Positions 6,245 to 15,347 of a stretch of DNA of 48,317 bases are shown here, in pieces; the stretch's first letter is position 1; each line of letters starts with the position of its first letter. The translations under genes and the position numbers were made by a program. Origin of the DNA: Nostoc mirabile CHAB5784 (GTDB taxonomy: Bacteria; Cyanobacteriota; Cyanobacteriia; Cyanobacteriales; Nostocaceae); assembly GCF_020829645.1 (NCBI RefSeq), contig NZ_JAIVFS010000059.1, positions 1-48,317 of the forward strand, read 5' to 3'. Below the pieces are notes generated by a model that did no database searches, was not told the origin of the DNA, and saw only the letters and a list, made by a program, of their open reading frames with translations.

Positions 6245-8659
6245 TTAATTCTTGGGACTAGAGGGTTTAACCTTATTTCGCATTGTTTCAAAGCTGAAAG
6301 CAGCCGCGCCAAAGGTTACTAACAACACTCCTAGAATTTGCACAATATGCAAATTTTCTTGAATGATTAACCCAGCGAAAATCACGGTTAAAACTGGGAT
6401 GCTAGCACCGATGAGCGCTGATCGGGAGGGGCCTAGTTTACTAATACCAACATTATTCAGCAAATAGCCGGCAAGAGTCAACACACCCAAAATAAATGCA
6501 CTTAAAACCAGTTCCAGCATCTTAGAGGGGTCAACTACCAAGTTCCAATCGCTTGGTAAAGGTAGCATCAAGCAGATAAAGCTCAACAGCAACATGGTAG
6601 CGAAGTTAATTAAAGTAAAAGTCACAGGATGCAGTTTGCTAGCACAATGCCCCGTCAGAAATATGTAGGCAGCAAAAGCCACGCCTGAAAGAATGGCGGT
6701 GCTGCTTCCCATTGAAGTATTACTCATACCTATGCTGGGAGAACCTGCCAAAACCAACAATTCACCGCAGCAAATAGCGGCGATCGCACCGATGCGGAAT
6801 ATGCCAAGGCGAGCGCCAAACAGAAGCCTTGACAATAGACCACTAAGCATTGGATAGACAAAGAACAGTGCGATCGCCATTCCAGTTGGGACTTGAGCGA
6901 TCGCAGTGTATATGAGCACCTGAGATAAAAACAAAAAGCACCCACTCACAACTGACAACAGCAAAGTCTGCTTCGTATCGGCATTAGCAGGTGTGGGATT
7001 TCCTCGGACTGAGTTAGCCAAGTTTTCCAAGTCTTGCCACAAACTTGGATGCAGTATCGGAGACAACAATACCATCAGTGGTACTACTACCATAAACCGT
7101 AGGGTCAAAATTAAGAAAGTATTGCCCAAAGTCGGCGGCAGCAAGCGCTCTACCTCTAATACTCCAAAAATCTGGGAACCTTCGTCGAAAATTATCTTGA
7201 TGGCTACGTTGTAAAGCGACGATAACACTGCCGATAAGACAATCAGCCAGAAACCGATTTGGATCGGGGATAAACCAGAGGAATTGCGCGATCGCGATTG
7301 TGGAGGTTTTGCTCGCGGCTGCGGCTCTAGCGCAGTAGAAGGCGGGGATTTAGCTTTGCTCTGTGACACGTTCCTGCGGAGGAGAGAAATTGATTCAGCA
7401 GCGTTTCTCCTTCGTGAAGGTTGTATTGCTTCCGGCTGTGGCACAGATACAGTCGGAGGCTCTGATGTCGTTTCGTTTTCCGGTAAGTCCTTATTGAGGA
7501 CAGAAATTGGTTCAGCAGCACTTTCCTTTGGTGGCGGAACTACAGCAGCATTCGGCTCTGATTTAGTTTCCGTTTGGGACAAGTCTTTGCTAGGTACAGA
7601 AATTGGGTTGGCGGCGTTTTCTCTAACAATAGTCGGCTCTGATTTAATTTCCGTTTGGGACAAGTCTTTGCTAGGTACAGAAATTGGGTTGGCGGCGTTT
7701 TCTCTAACAATAGTCGGCTCTGATTTAATTTCCGTTTGGGGCAGGTCTTTACTGGTGATAGAAATTATGTTAGCGACGTTTTCTCTAAGAACCGGCGGCT
7801 GTGATGTTGTTTCCCTTTGGGATAAGTCTTTATTGGGGACAGAAACTGGGTTTGCGGCGTTTTCTCTAACAACAGTCGGCTCTGATGTCGTTTCCCTTGG
7901 TGAAAATTTATTGGGGATCGCGGAAATTGGCTCAGGGGAATTTCTTACTACTTCGCCAACCTGTGGCGGGGATGTCTCAAAAGAACTGTTTTTCTCTGGC
8001 TCGGTAAATTGCAAAACAGTAGGTGTACCTGCTGTTGCTGCTTTGCGTGAAGCTTCTTCTATAGTTTTTTCTAGTTCTCCATGCAGGCGATTAACAAACT
8101 CCGCCAAAATCGTTTCCCCTTGCTGCTGCTGGCTGTACATCCGTGACAACTGTTGGGAAAGATTACTTTGATAGTTCTTCAGCTCCTGTTGTAGCGAGTT
8201 AAAGGTAATAGTAACGGTGTCATCCAAGCTGTCAAACATGTGTTCGACTTTTTCATTGATTTCACCTACTACATTGCTGCTTACTTCAGCGGACTTAAGC
8301 GCAGCTTGATCGTAAGACTTGCCCTCTATGGTTTGGTTAGCTAAAGTTGCCAGAGAGGATTGCAGTTGTGAAGATATATGCTTTGCCAGAACTTCTGCCA
8401 GTTGCCGAATTAACACTTGCTGCTCAGTAATTTGGCGCACTTGTTGTAAATGCTCTTTTTCCTCTAGCAAGCTTTGAATGTCATCAGATAACCGGTTTTT
8501 TTCTGACTGAAGCCGCTTTACGTCTTCCTGCAATCCTCTGAGGACATTCTGTTGAAGATTTTCTAAGTCTTCAACTACAGCCCAAAGAGCATTTTCTGCT
8601 GCTCTGGATAGCTCGCCTCTGACTCTCGGGTTTTCTGGTTGCTTCTCGAATCGCCCCAT
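6245..8659 (-). CDS. coiled-coil / repeat-linker / EamA membrane fusion protein
   Basis: This 804-residue protein has three parts. Residues 1 to about 210 are charged and Q/E/L-rich and predicted to form coiled coils ('LQEDVKRLQSEKNRLSDD' and further heptad-like stretches). Residues of about 215-460 form a low-complexity S/P/E-rich linker with 27-residue repeats built on 'RENAANPISVPSKDLSQ'. Residues of about 470-800 hold about ten hydrophobic helices in two EamA (DMT) repeats, starting 'IGFWLIVLSAVLSSLYN'. EamA proteins usually export small metabolites and have about 300 residues, so the 460-residue cytoplasmic extension is unusual. It is the next gene upstream of hetR and on the same strand. 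The substrate is unknown. A structural or regulated transporter at the cell periphery is inference only. Confidence 0.85.
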   Translation of the reverse strand: MGRFEKQPENPRVRGELSRAAENALWAVVEDLENLQQNVLRGLQEDVKRLQSEKNRLSDDIQSLLEEKEHLQQVRQITEQQVLIRQLAEVLAKHISSQLQSSLATLANQTIEGKSYDQAALKSAEVSSNVVGEINEKVEHMFDSLDDTVTITFNSLQQELKNYQSNLSQQLSRMYSQQQQGETILAEFVNRLHGELEKTIEEASRKAATAGTPTVLQFTEPEKNSSFETSPPQVGEVVRNSPEPISAIPNKFSPRETTSEPTVVRENAANPVSVPNKDLSQRETTSQPPVLRENVANIISITSKDLPQTEIKSEPTIVRENAANPISVPSKDLSQTEIKSEPTIVRENAANPISVPSKDLSQTETKSEPNAAVVPPPKESAAEPISVLNKDLPENETTSEPPTVSVPQPEAIQPSRRRNAAESISLLRRNVSQSKAKSPPSTALEPQPRAKPPQSRSRNSSGLSPIQIGFWLIVLSAVLSSLYNVAIKIIFDEGSQIFGVLEVERLLPPTLGNTFLILTLRFMVVVPLMVLLSPILHPSLWQDLENLANSVRGNPTPANADTKQTLLLSVVSGCFLFLSQVLIYTAIAQVPTGMAIALFFVYPMLSGLLSRLLFGARLGIFRIGAIAAICCGELLVLAGSPSIGMSNTSMGSSTAILSGVAFAAYIFLTGHCASKLHPVTFTLINFATMLLLSFICLMLPLPSDWNLVVDPSKMLELVLSAFILGVLTLAGYLLNNVGISKLGPSRSALIGASIPVLTVIFAGLIIQENLHIVQILGVLLVTFGAAAFSFETMRNKVKPSSPKN
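7450..7920 (-). repeat. 81-bp in-frame tandem repeats in the EamA fusion gene
   Basis: A unit of 81 bp (27 codons) recurs several times. CGTTTGGGAC-type anchors fall at 7571, 7652 and 7733, and the first two full units are almost identical. Outer units are more diverged. The near identity of the central copies suggests recent expansion. Confidence 0.85.
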
Positions 8660-9417
8660 TAGCTTCTAACCTCTAACACCTTGACGATAAAGCTGCTTCC
8701 GGTACACTTTATTGGCGCTCATACTAATTCCTGTATTTTGTCAGATAAATTGAAAATTTTAACAGCACTTGGGCATTTCAACGTAATTCTGTCATACTAG
8801 ACACAGGTTGGCAAAGCATCAAATCTGCCCTACTGCTTAATACACAGTGTTTTCTTCAGCATTGACAAGTATTTTGTCATTCGATTTTGGACTTTGGATT
8901 GTCCGTATGGCTGTAAGTCGCTTGAACTATAACCTTTGTTGTTTTTGGTCAGTTTAATTTAGATCAACTATTTGCTAATGAGATTTTTACTTTTCAATAA
9001 ATCTCACTCCAAATAAACATTTATCTTAAGTTCAAGGGTTTAAGACCCCTACATCTATATGTAGCACCAGTTTCAGTCGGGGTTTAAATCGAACGTAGTT
9101 GCCACAACGCTCTTAACCCGCGCATCGCCCTTGGCGTCTCCCCTTGGGAGAAGGCACTTCTCTTCGTCTGAAATGTCTAAAATGTTTGAATTTTGAATGC
9201 GTGAATTTTGAATTGTTAATGTTTTGCTACCAATAGTAATTGTCAAATACTTGCAGATGGGTGCGTTATTGCCACAAAATTGTCTGACTTGCGAAATTAA
9301 CTGTAAATTCGTCTAGAATGTAACTTGTGTGACAGTTTATATCTCTAAATGGAGATTAAAGTATCTTTCTGTGGAAATTCAAAGTTACGCTATCCGATCT
9401 AAAAATGCTAACAAATG
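8660..9417. other. intergenic region between the EamA fusion and tnpB
   Basis: No gene seen. The left part is probably the promoter region of the EamA fusion gene. Around 9110-9175 there is a palindromic repeat of the GGCGTCTCCCCTTGGGAG type. The last 120 bases before 9417 may hold the 3' end of the TnpB element and its guide RNA, and include three AAATGCTAAC direct repeats overlapping the tnpB stop. Confidence 0.45.
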
Positions 9418-10629
9418 CTAACAAATGCCCTCATTTTCTTCCTGTTTCATCCTGGAAGTGTCGGCACTATCCAGTCCACAAGCTAACACGACTAATCTAG
9501 CCGCTTCCTGACTTAAATTAATAGCAGCATTCAAATCTCTATCGCATGTCATACCGCAGCACACACATTGGAATACTCGTTGAGACAGTGACAGAGATGG
9601 TTTTTTTTCACCACAGCTAGAGCAAGTTTTGCTACTGGGATAAAATCTATCCACAACTACTAACTTACTACCAAAAGCTTTGGTTTTATATTCTAACTGC
9701 CTACGGAATTCATAAAAACCCATATCAGCTATAGATACAGCTAACTTCCCATTTGCTAACATTCCTGAGCCACTGCGTTGGGCGGGTTCCCCGACTTGAA
9801 GCAAGTGGCGTGATACATTCAAATCTTCTATCCCTATCACCGCGTGGTTTTTGCTAATATAGGTGGTGATTTTATGTAATGTATCTTTCCTGATGTTGGC
9901 AATATGAAGGTGTAGTCTCGCTATTTTAATATTGGCTTTTCTATAGTTACTTGAGCCAACTTGTTTATGCCGATTCAAATATTGCATTCTTGCTAGTTTT
10001 TTCTGATACTTTTTATAACTCTTGGCTCCATCAAATATTTCTCCTGTTGATAATATCGCTAGATGATTTATTCCTAAGTCTACTCCTATAAACTCTTGTT
10101 TTTTAGGGGTTTCACTCGTTTCTACTTCTATTTTCCAAGATATAAACCACTTATCGGCTTGTTTACTGATTGTGACTGATTTGGGTTTATATCCTGCTGC
10201 TAAAAGTTCGTAGGTTTTTATCCATCCAATTATCGGTACTTTTACTTTTCTGTGGTCAATATGAATTGCTCCATCTAAAGTAAAAGAATCATGTTTACCT
10301 TTTTTCTTGAAGTTAGGAAACCCTTTGTTTTTCTTGAAAAAACATTTCAAGGCATCTGATAAATATCTTAATGCGTATTGAGGAGCGCATTTTGATACTT
10401 CATAATACCAAGGATGGGTAGATTTAATTGATGCTACTAACCATTTATGTAAGTCTATGGCTGTGGGAAATTTAATTTTGTCATCTGGGTTGATACTATT
10501 ATGTAGCAATACCTGTTGGCATAATGCTAAACCTTGATTCCAAGCGTGTCTGGCTACTCCTGCGTGTCGGGAGAGTAGTAGACGTTGTTGCTTGTTGACT
10601 TTCAGTTCTGTCTTGAATCCTAGTAGCAT
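9418..10629 (-). CDS. tnpB: TnpB, RNA-guided nuclease of an IS200/IS605-type element (no TnpA)
   Basis: The product has 403 residues, the usual size. The split RuvC-like site is complete: Asp184 in 'GVDLGINHLAI', Glu268 in 'IGIEDLNVS', and the final Asp in 'DRDLNAAINL' (363-372). The zinc ribbon is present as 'CSSCGEK' and 'CVCCGMTC' (about 336-362). TnpB enzymes are guided by an RNA from the element's 3' end, cleave DNA beside a short TAM, and are the ancestors of Cas12. No Y1 transposase (TnpA) lies nearby, so this is a stand-alone copy. Fifteen extra residues (about 274-288) between 'DLNVS' and 'GMLANGKL' are encoded by a palindromic repeat. This may or may not affect activity. Confidence 0.92.
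   Translation of the reverse strand: MLLGFKTELKVNKQQRLLLSRHAGVARHAWNQGLALCQQVLLHNSINPDDKIKFPTAIDLHKWLVASIKSTHPWYYEVSKCAPQYALRYLSDALKCFFKKNKGFPNFKKKGKHDSFTLDGAIHIDHRKVKVPIIGWIKTYELLAAGYKPKSVTISKQADKWFISWKIEVETSETPKKQEFIGVDLGINHLAILSTGEIFDGAKSYKKYQKKLARMQYLNRHKQVGSSNYRKANIKIARLHLHIANIRKDTLHKITTYISKNHAVIGIEDLNVSRHLLQVGEPAQRSGSGMLANGKLAVSIADMGFYEFRRQLEYKTKAFGSKLVVVDRFYPSSKTCSSCGEKKPSLSLSQRVFQCVCCGMTCDRDLNAAINLSQEAARLVVLACGLDSADTSRMKQEENEGIC
9766..9810 (-). repeat. palindromic repeat inserted in frame within tnpB
   Basis: About 45 bp of the GTTGGGCGGGTTCCCCGACT family, with a related cluster at 35754-35850. TnpB proteins usually read straight from 'DLNVS' to 'GMLKNGKLA'. Here 15 residues intervene and the frame is kept. 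Confidence 0.65.
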
Positions 10630-10876
10630 ATTTGTATTTTACAGTCTCATGCCAACATAATCACTCTTATCAGATGATTTTGGGAGTCCCAATAATAAAT
10701 GTAAGTAATTGGTAGTAATTATTAGCTTTTTGGATACTGTTAATTAACCCCTGCACAACATTCTAATGAATGAGCAGCAGTTCTGCAAAAATACGCTTTT
10801 TTGGCGTTGTTGCAGTCTAGGTTCTATTTTGAGTAGATGCAGTAAAAGAAAAACTTAGGAAAATATTAATAATTCT

Positions 10877-12148
10877 TTAGAGAAATAAAATCCGGGCGAT
10901 GCTAAAGATGGCAGCGCTAAGGGCAGCACTCAGGGGGATTGTAATTAGCCATGCGGCGGCAATACCTTTTAGTGTTTGAAACTTAATTGACTTGATATTT
11001 TGCACTAGTCCAATACCAACTACACCGCCGACGAGAGCGTGAGAGGTGGAGACTGGTAAACCTAGCCGGGAGGCGATGAGGATGGTAGCAGCAGTAGCAA
11101 GTTCGGCACAAAATCCACTACTAGGTTGCAAGGCAATAATGTTTTCGCCAATAGTGGCGATGACTTTTTTACCCCAGACAGCTAAACCACCAACAATACC
11201 AGCACCACCAAGGATTAAAATCCAAATGGGGATGGTGATACCATCTGTAGGTACGCTACCAGTGCGATTGATGTAGACGATCGCAGCTAAAGGAGCGATC
11301 GCATTTCCCACATCATTAGAACCATGAGCAAAGGCGACAAAGCAAGCACTTAGTAGTTGGAATCGGGCAAATAATCTTTCTACGGGATTAGGGATTGGGG
11401 ATTGGATAGACTCTTCTGTTTTCCCCAAATCTTGCAATTGTCGCCAACTAATGATTGTGAGTCCAACTGCTGCTACTGCACCAGTTAATAGTGGTATGTC
11501 ATAAGCAGGGATGTTGAAACCAACTTGCTCAATTACAAAATTGGTTAGCGGTTGAGTCAGCGATGGTAATACAATTACGCCGAATACACCTAGTAGCGCA
11601 GTACTCAACCAGGGAATCCATTCTTGTAACTGCACTACTTGATTGGGTTGATCTAAAATCCAGTGCTTTATTTGACTGTAGAATAAAGCAGCGATCGCAC
11701 CACTAATTAATGGTGTTAAAACCCAGCCAATGGTGATCAAGCCAATTGATGACCAATCAATTGCACCTACTCCTAAAGCTACCCAACTAAATCCAGCGAT
11801 CGCACCAACAACCGCATGAGAAGAGGATACAGGTAAACCGCGTGATGTGGCAATTTGTAACCACACACCACAAGAAATTAGCACCGTTACCATCCCAACA
11901 ACGAATATTTGGGGTGTAGCTGCGAATAAAGCGGGATTGGCAATTTTCGTTGCCAGAGTTTCCGTTACTTCATGTCCAAACAACACAGCACCCGTAAATT
12001 CTAATATCCCAGCAATTATTAATGCCTGTTTGAGGGTAACAGCTTTGGAACCTACAGAGGTTCCCATCGCGTTAGCAACATCATTTGCTCCGAGATTCCA
12101 GGCGACGTAGAAAGCTAGTAGGGCGACTGCAACTAGGGTAATAAGCAT
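10877..12148 (-). CDS. inorganic phosphate transporter, PiT family
   Basis: This 423-residue integral membrane protein has the two duplicated PHO4/PiT signatures: 'NLGANDVANAMGTSVGSK' at the N-terminus (about 18-35) and 'HGSNDVGNAIAPLAAIV' in the second half. Further PiT-typical segments are 'LPVSSSHAVVGAIAG' and 'LPVSTSHALVGGVVG'. About ten to twelve hydrophobic helices are apparent. PiT carriers move phosphate, often as a metal-phosphate complex, with protons or sodium across the plasma membrane at low affinity. No pho-box was identified. The downstream gap to the alcohol dehydrogenase gene is short and filled with tandem AAAATTC repeats. Confidence 0.93.
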   Translation of the reverse strand: MLITLVAVALLAFYVAWNLGANDVANAMGTSVGSKAVTLKQALIIAGILEFTGAVLFGHEVTETLATKIANPALFAATPQIFVVGMVTVLISCGVWLQIATSRGLPVSSSHAVVGAIAGFSWVALGVGAIDWSSIGLITIGWVLTPLISGAIAALFYSQIKHWILDQPNQVVQLQEWIPWLSTALLGVFGVIVLPSLTQPLTNFVIEQVGFNIPAYDIPLLTGAVAAVGLTIISWRQLQDLGKTEESIQSPIPNPVERLFARFQLLSACFVAFAHGSNDVGNAIAPLAAIVYINRTGSVPTDGITIPIWILILGGAGIVGGLAVWGKKVIATIGENIIALQPSSGFCAELATAATILIASRLGLPVSTSHALVGGVVGIGLVQNIKSIKFQTLKGIAAAWLITIPLSAALSAAIFSIARILFL

Positions 12149-12240
12149 TTTTTTGAGGCTAGCAGGAAGATGAGGGAGCAGGGGAGATCAAAATTCAAAA
12201 TTCAAAATTCAAAATTGAAGAGATCCCCCTCATCTCCCTT
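12149..12240. repeat. short tandem AAAATTC repeats and inverted arms between two genes
   Basis: AAAATTCA-type units repeat about four times near 12189-12218. They are flanked by inverted GGGGAGATC / GATCCCCCTC arms that could form a terminator-like hairpin after the PiT gene. Confidence 0.5.
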
Positions 12241-13287
12241 TTACGGATAAATTAAGATTTTATAAGTATCCGGTGTGGGTGCGATCGCAACTTCGACAGC
12301 TGCTGATAAATCTTTTAATGGATAGCGATCGCTAATCAACGCTTGTACGTCAATTCGTTGATTAAATACAATCTCAGCTGATAGATTCTGAAGCCGATAA
12401 GATGAGCTATAACTGCCTATCAAGTCAATTTCTCGACGGTAGAGAATATTAGGGTTGATGGGAATTTCCACCTCATCGGGGAATTCCGCGAAAAATAATA
12501 TTTTGCCACCTTTGCGGGTACTATCAAGTGCTTGAAAGAAAGCTTTCTCGCTAGGAACAGCCAGCAGGGTAATATCAACACCCAGTCCACCAGTTAGCGC
12601 ATGGATTTTTGCTGATAAATCGGGATCACGAGCATCAAAAGCCGCCTCTGCACCGACACTCAAGGCTTTTTCAATTCTAGAGGGTAGTAAATCGGTAGCG
12701 ATCGCTTTTGCTCCAAAATACTTTACCAACATGATAAACATTAACCCAATTGGCCCAGCACCAGTAACTAACACAGTTTGTCCTGGAGCAATTTGAGCTT
12801 TTTTCACAGCTTTCAAGCAGCAGTTAGTCGGTTCTACAAAACTGGCTTCTTCAAAACTGATATTATCCGGGATGGGAATTAGCCCGCCATTTTGGACAAT
12901 ATGTCCGGGAACCTTGACATAATCGGCAAAACCGCCGCCACTAGCGTTAAAGCCTGCGGTTGTGGAGATGTTTTTGTAAACATCACACATGGAGAAATTA
13001 TCATTTAGGCAGTAGGCGCAACGCATACAGGGGATGTGATGCATCACTGCTACTCGTTGTCCAACTTGCCAACCTTTGACATCATTGCCTAATGCTGCGA
13101 TCGTGCCGGCAGTTTCATGTCCAAAAATGCGCGGCGGTTCATATAATGGATAACGAATTTTTTTAATATCTGACTGACACAACCCCACAACCCGGACCTG
13201 TACCAGTACTTCATCTGGTTCTAGGGTTGGAACTGGGATATCTTCGTAAGACAGTTGATTGACGCCTCTAAATACCTGTGCTTTCAC
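12241..13287 (-). CDS. zinc-dependent medium-chain alcohol dehydrogenase
   Basis: The 348-residue product has the medium-chain dehydrogenase plan. The N-terminal GroES-like domain has the catalytic zinc ligands Cys38 ('GLCQSDIKK') and His ('FGHETAGTIAALG'), and four structural-zinc cysteines in 'PCMRCAYCLNDNFSMC'. The Rossmann domain has 'VLVTGAGPIGLMFI' for NAD(P) binding. These features place it with sorbitol/threonine-dehydrogenase-like enzymes that oxidise secondary alcohols. Substrate and cofactor preference cannot be read from sequence. It lies about 90 bp upstream of the PiT gene on the same strand, but the two have no obvious common function. Confidence 0.9.
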   Translation of the reverse strand: MKAQVFRGVNQLSYEDIPVPTLEPDEVLVQVRVVGLCQSDIKKIRYPLYEPPRIFGHETAGTIAALGNDVKGWQVGQRVAVMHHIPCMRCAYCLNDNFSMCDVYKNISTTAGFNASGGGFADYVKVPGHIVQNGGLIPIPDNISFEEASFVEPTNCCLKAVKKAQIAPGQTVLVTGAGPIGLMFIMLVKYFGAKAIATDLLPSRIEKALSVGAEAAFDARDPDLSAKIHALTGGLGVDITLLAVPSEKAFFQALDSTRKGGKILFFAEFPDEVEIPINPNILYRREIDLIGSYSSSYRLQNLSAEIVFNQRIDVQALISDRYPLKDLSAAVEVAIAPTPDTYKILIYP

Positions 13288-13345
13288 GTTGGTTTTTCCC
13301 CACTCAACGATACTAGATGTAACATTAGTGGTGAACGTTAAGCTA

Positions 13346-13861
13346 TCAGGTTTGTGATTTATATGTCTTACCTTGTTCTAGTTCTGTTTCTAAGCTTTGT
13401 TCAAATCTTTGGAATGCTTTGATATCCGCCGATGAGAGGTTACCTTGAATTTTGCCATTCTTAAGCCGCAAAATCTCCTCTCGGTTGTCCTTGGCAGTAA
13501 TTGTTAAAACTCCCCGATTCTGCCAGAGTCGATAGCGCTCTCCCTCAAAATATAAGCCCCCTTCTAGTGCCACCTTGCCTAATTTATCCAAGGCTTTTTT
13601 AGCAGTTTGGAAAACACTCTGGCTATATTCATGCCATAAAACCTTACTGGCGAATATTGGTACTTCTTTGTTGAGCAGATCAAGTAGCTCGACAAAAGTC
13701 AGCGGTGGCTTTTTTAAATCTTGAGACCATCGCTGCATTACTTGAAGTATGGAATCTGGGTCAAGATCGTAAAGGTGAGTAAGAAAGGTATCTGGGTGCT
13801 TGGCTTTTATATTCCAAGACCTCAGATCCTTTTCTTTAAAATCTTTGAGATTTGAATTACT
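13346..13861 (-). pseudogene. decapitated PIN-domain toxin joined to an unrelated C-terminal segment
   Basis: The frame opens just after the stop of the HTH antitoxin gene and first reads 'SNSNLKDF', then 'IKAKHPDTFLTHLYDLDP', then 'KKPPLTFVELLDLL'. This matches the C-terminal third of PIN toxins that normally follow excisionase-type antitoxins. The N-terminal part with the catalytic Asp residues is missing, and no start codon is well placed; the first ATG is at 13738. From about 'WHEYSQSVFQ' onward the sequence changes character: 'GLYFEGERYRLW', then 'GVLTITAKDNREEIL'. This segment is reminiscent of C-termini of plasmid relaxase-like proteins, but I am not sure. I infer a fused remnant without toxin activity. 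Confidence 0.55.
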
Positions 13862-13862
13862 C

Positions 13863-14309
13863 CTATTCGTAGAATCCTGCTTCTTGGCTCATCTGAGTTA
13901 GCTCAGTTAAGAGTTGATCGCGTTTCACATCCCGTTGCTGTTTGTAATTCATTAAATCATCAAAACGAACCCGTCGGTGTGAACCCACCTTAATGTGAGG
14001 AATTTCACCTTGTTCTAATAACTTGATCAGGTATGGGCGTGATACATTAAGAAACTCAGCGGCTTGTTGTGTCGTCAATTCCTGTTGTTGAGGAATTATA
14101 GATATAGCCTTACCTGATGCCATTGCGTGGACAACTTGAAGCAGGACTTGATAAATCGGTTCAGGAATGTTAATTTTTTCTCCGTTAGCTCCTACCAGTT
14201 TCGCCTGAAAATCTTTAACGCTCAGTATGCGCTCCAGTTCTTTGATAGATTGAGCTTCTAGCTGTGGAGATATTACAGAATCTAAAGACATGTTCTGTTT
14301 TAACATCAT
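13863..14309 (-). CDS. excisionase-type helix-turn-helix antitoxin
   Basis: This 148-residue protein has a MerR/excisionase-like helix-turn-helix at about 80-120: 'TTQQAAEFLNVSRPYLIKL', then 'GEIPHIKVGSHRRVRF'. This layout is the DNA-binding antitoxin usually encoded just upstream of a PIN-domain ribonuclease toxin, and it should repress its own promoter and neutralise the toxin. Two candidate starts (ATGATG, giving 'MM') overlap. The partner toxin directly downstream on the same strand is broken, so the antitoxin is now effectively alone. It could still act on related systems elsewhere; that is speculation. Confidence 0.8.
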   Translation of the reverse strand: MMLKQNMSLDSVISPQLEAQSIKELERILSVKDFQAKLVGANGEKINIPEPIYQVLLQVVHAMASGKAISIIPQQQELTTQQAAEFLNVSRPYLIKLLEQGEIPHIKVGSHRRVRFDDLMNYKQQRDVKRDQLLTELTQMSQEAGFYE

Positions 14310-14489
14310 ATTAGTCTACTACTGTGTTGCAGGGTTTGTCATTAACAATGCAATTTACACTGTTAATCTTATTCACCATCTTAATCATACACACTACATA
14401 AACGAAATATCCGAAAAATAAAATAAATTATCTTGTCTGATCCCAAGCTATGTGGAGAAAATATGTCAAAACTCCAGTGAGGTTAAGCG

Positions 14490-14603
14490 ATGATTAATCA
14501 GACATAGACAGCTGATGTCTTAGTTGTCGGTGGAGGAACCGGAGGAACTGCGGCGGCTATCCAAGCGGCGCAATGGGGAGCTAAAACTATTCTGGTGAGA
14601 TAG
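14490..14603 (+). pseudogene. remnant of a FAD-dependent oxidoreductase N-terminus
   Basis: From the ATG at 14490 the frame reads 'MINQT', a stop (14505-14507), then 'TADVLVVGGGTGGTAAAIQA' and a few more residues before a second stop at 14601-14603. The GxGxxG Rossmann signature is the start of a FAD-binding oxidoreductase. Nothing downstream continues the fold, so this is a small leftover of a deleted gene. The following GNAT gene begins 68 bases later. Confidence 0.6.
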
Positions 14604-14671
14604 TGTTACGGCTTTCGTAACGCTGTATTATTTTTGAATATTTTCTCAAGATTTTTTCCGAGACGGTAGCA

Positions 14672-15178
14672 ATGACTATTCGCCATGCGACTGAAACTGA
14701 TTTGCCTGCAATTGTGGCAATTTATAATGCTGCAATTCCTAGCCGTATGGCAACTGCTGATTTAGAGCCAGTATCCGTGGAAAGTCGCCTTCCTTGGTTT
14801 AAGGCGCGATCGCCTTCACAACGGCCACTTTGGGTAATCGAAGTAGAGGGAGTAATTGCTGGATGGCTGAGTTTCCAATCCTTTTATGGGCGGCCCGCCT
14901 ATAGTACGACTGCCGAAATTAGTATTTACATAGCCCCTCGCTTTCATCGATGTGGTTTGGGACGACAACTATTAGCAAAAGCAATTAGCGAAAGTCCTAG
15001 TTTGGGTTTAAAGACTCTACTATGCTTTATTTTTGCCCACAATCAACCCAGTTTAAAACTTTTTGAAACATTTGGTTTTCAACCTTGGGGAAATTTACCT
15101 AAAGTTGCCGAAATTGACAGCGTTGAAAGGGACTTAGTAATCATGGGACTCCGAATTATTGACACTCCCACAGCTTGA
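14672..15178 (+). CDS. GNAT-family N-acetyltransferase (phosphinothricin-acetyltransferase-like)
   Basis: The 168-residue product has the GNAT fold throughout. It starts 'MTIRHATETDLPAIVAIYNA', typical of the Pat/Bar and RimI-like groups. Acetyl-CoA binding is shown by 'HRCGLGRQLLAKAI', corresponding to motif A with R/QxxGxG/A, preceded by 'AEISIYIAPRF'. Motif B is 'AHNQPSLKLFETFGF'. Close relatives acetylate amino-acid-like or antibiotic substrates, and the natural substrate here cannot be told from sequence. The gene is alone on its strand, between the flavoprotein remnant and the ter cluster. Confidence 0.88.
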   Translation: MTIRHATETDLPAIVAIYNAAIPSRMATADLEPVSVESRLPWFKARSPSQRPLWVIEVEGVIAGWLSFQSFYGRPAYSTTAEISIYIAPRFHRCGLGRQLLAKAISESPSLGLKTLLCFIFAHNQPSLKLFETFGFQPWGNLPKVAEIDSVERDLVIMGLRIIDTPTA

Positions 15179-15347
15179 GGTTGTGGGATTGCAAGGTTTC
15201 AGTGATCTGTTGATTGACATCCCTGACAACGGAGTTTGGGAGGTATACTCAAGTCTATATGTTGCTAAATAGGGACTTTGAGCTTGCGATTTGGTTTAGT
15301 TAAATTCAGGCGATCGCAAAGAGACATTTATTTAGAGTAAATAATTT

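Noticed and set aside
7284..8171. A 295-codon plus-strand frame opposite the EamA fusion gene
   Set aside because: It is the mirror of the in-frame repeat region of the real gene; its composition follows from the 81-bp repeats.
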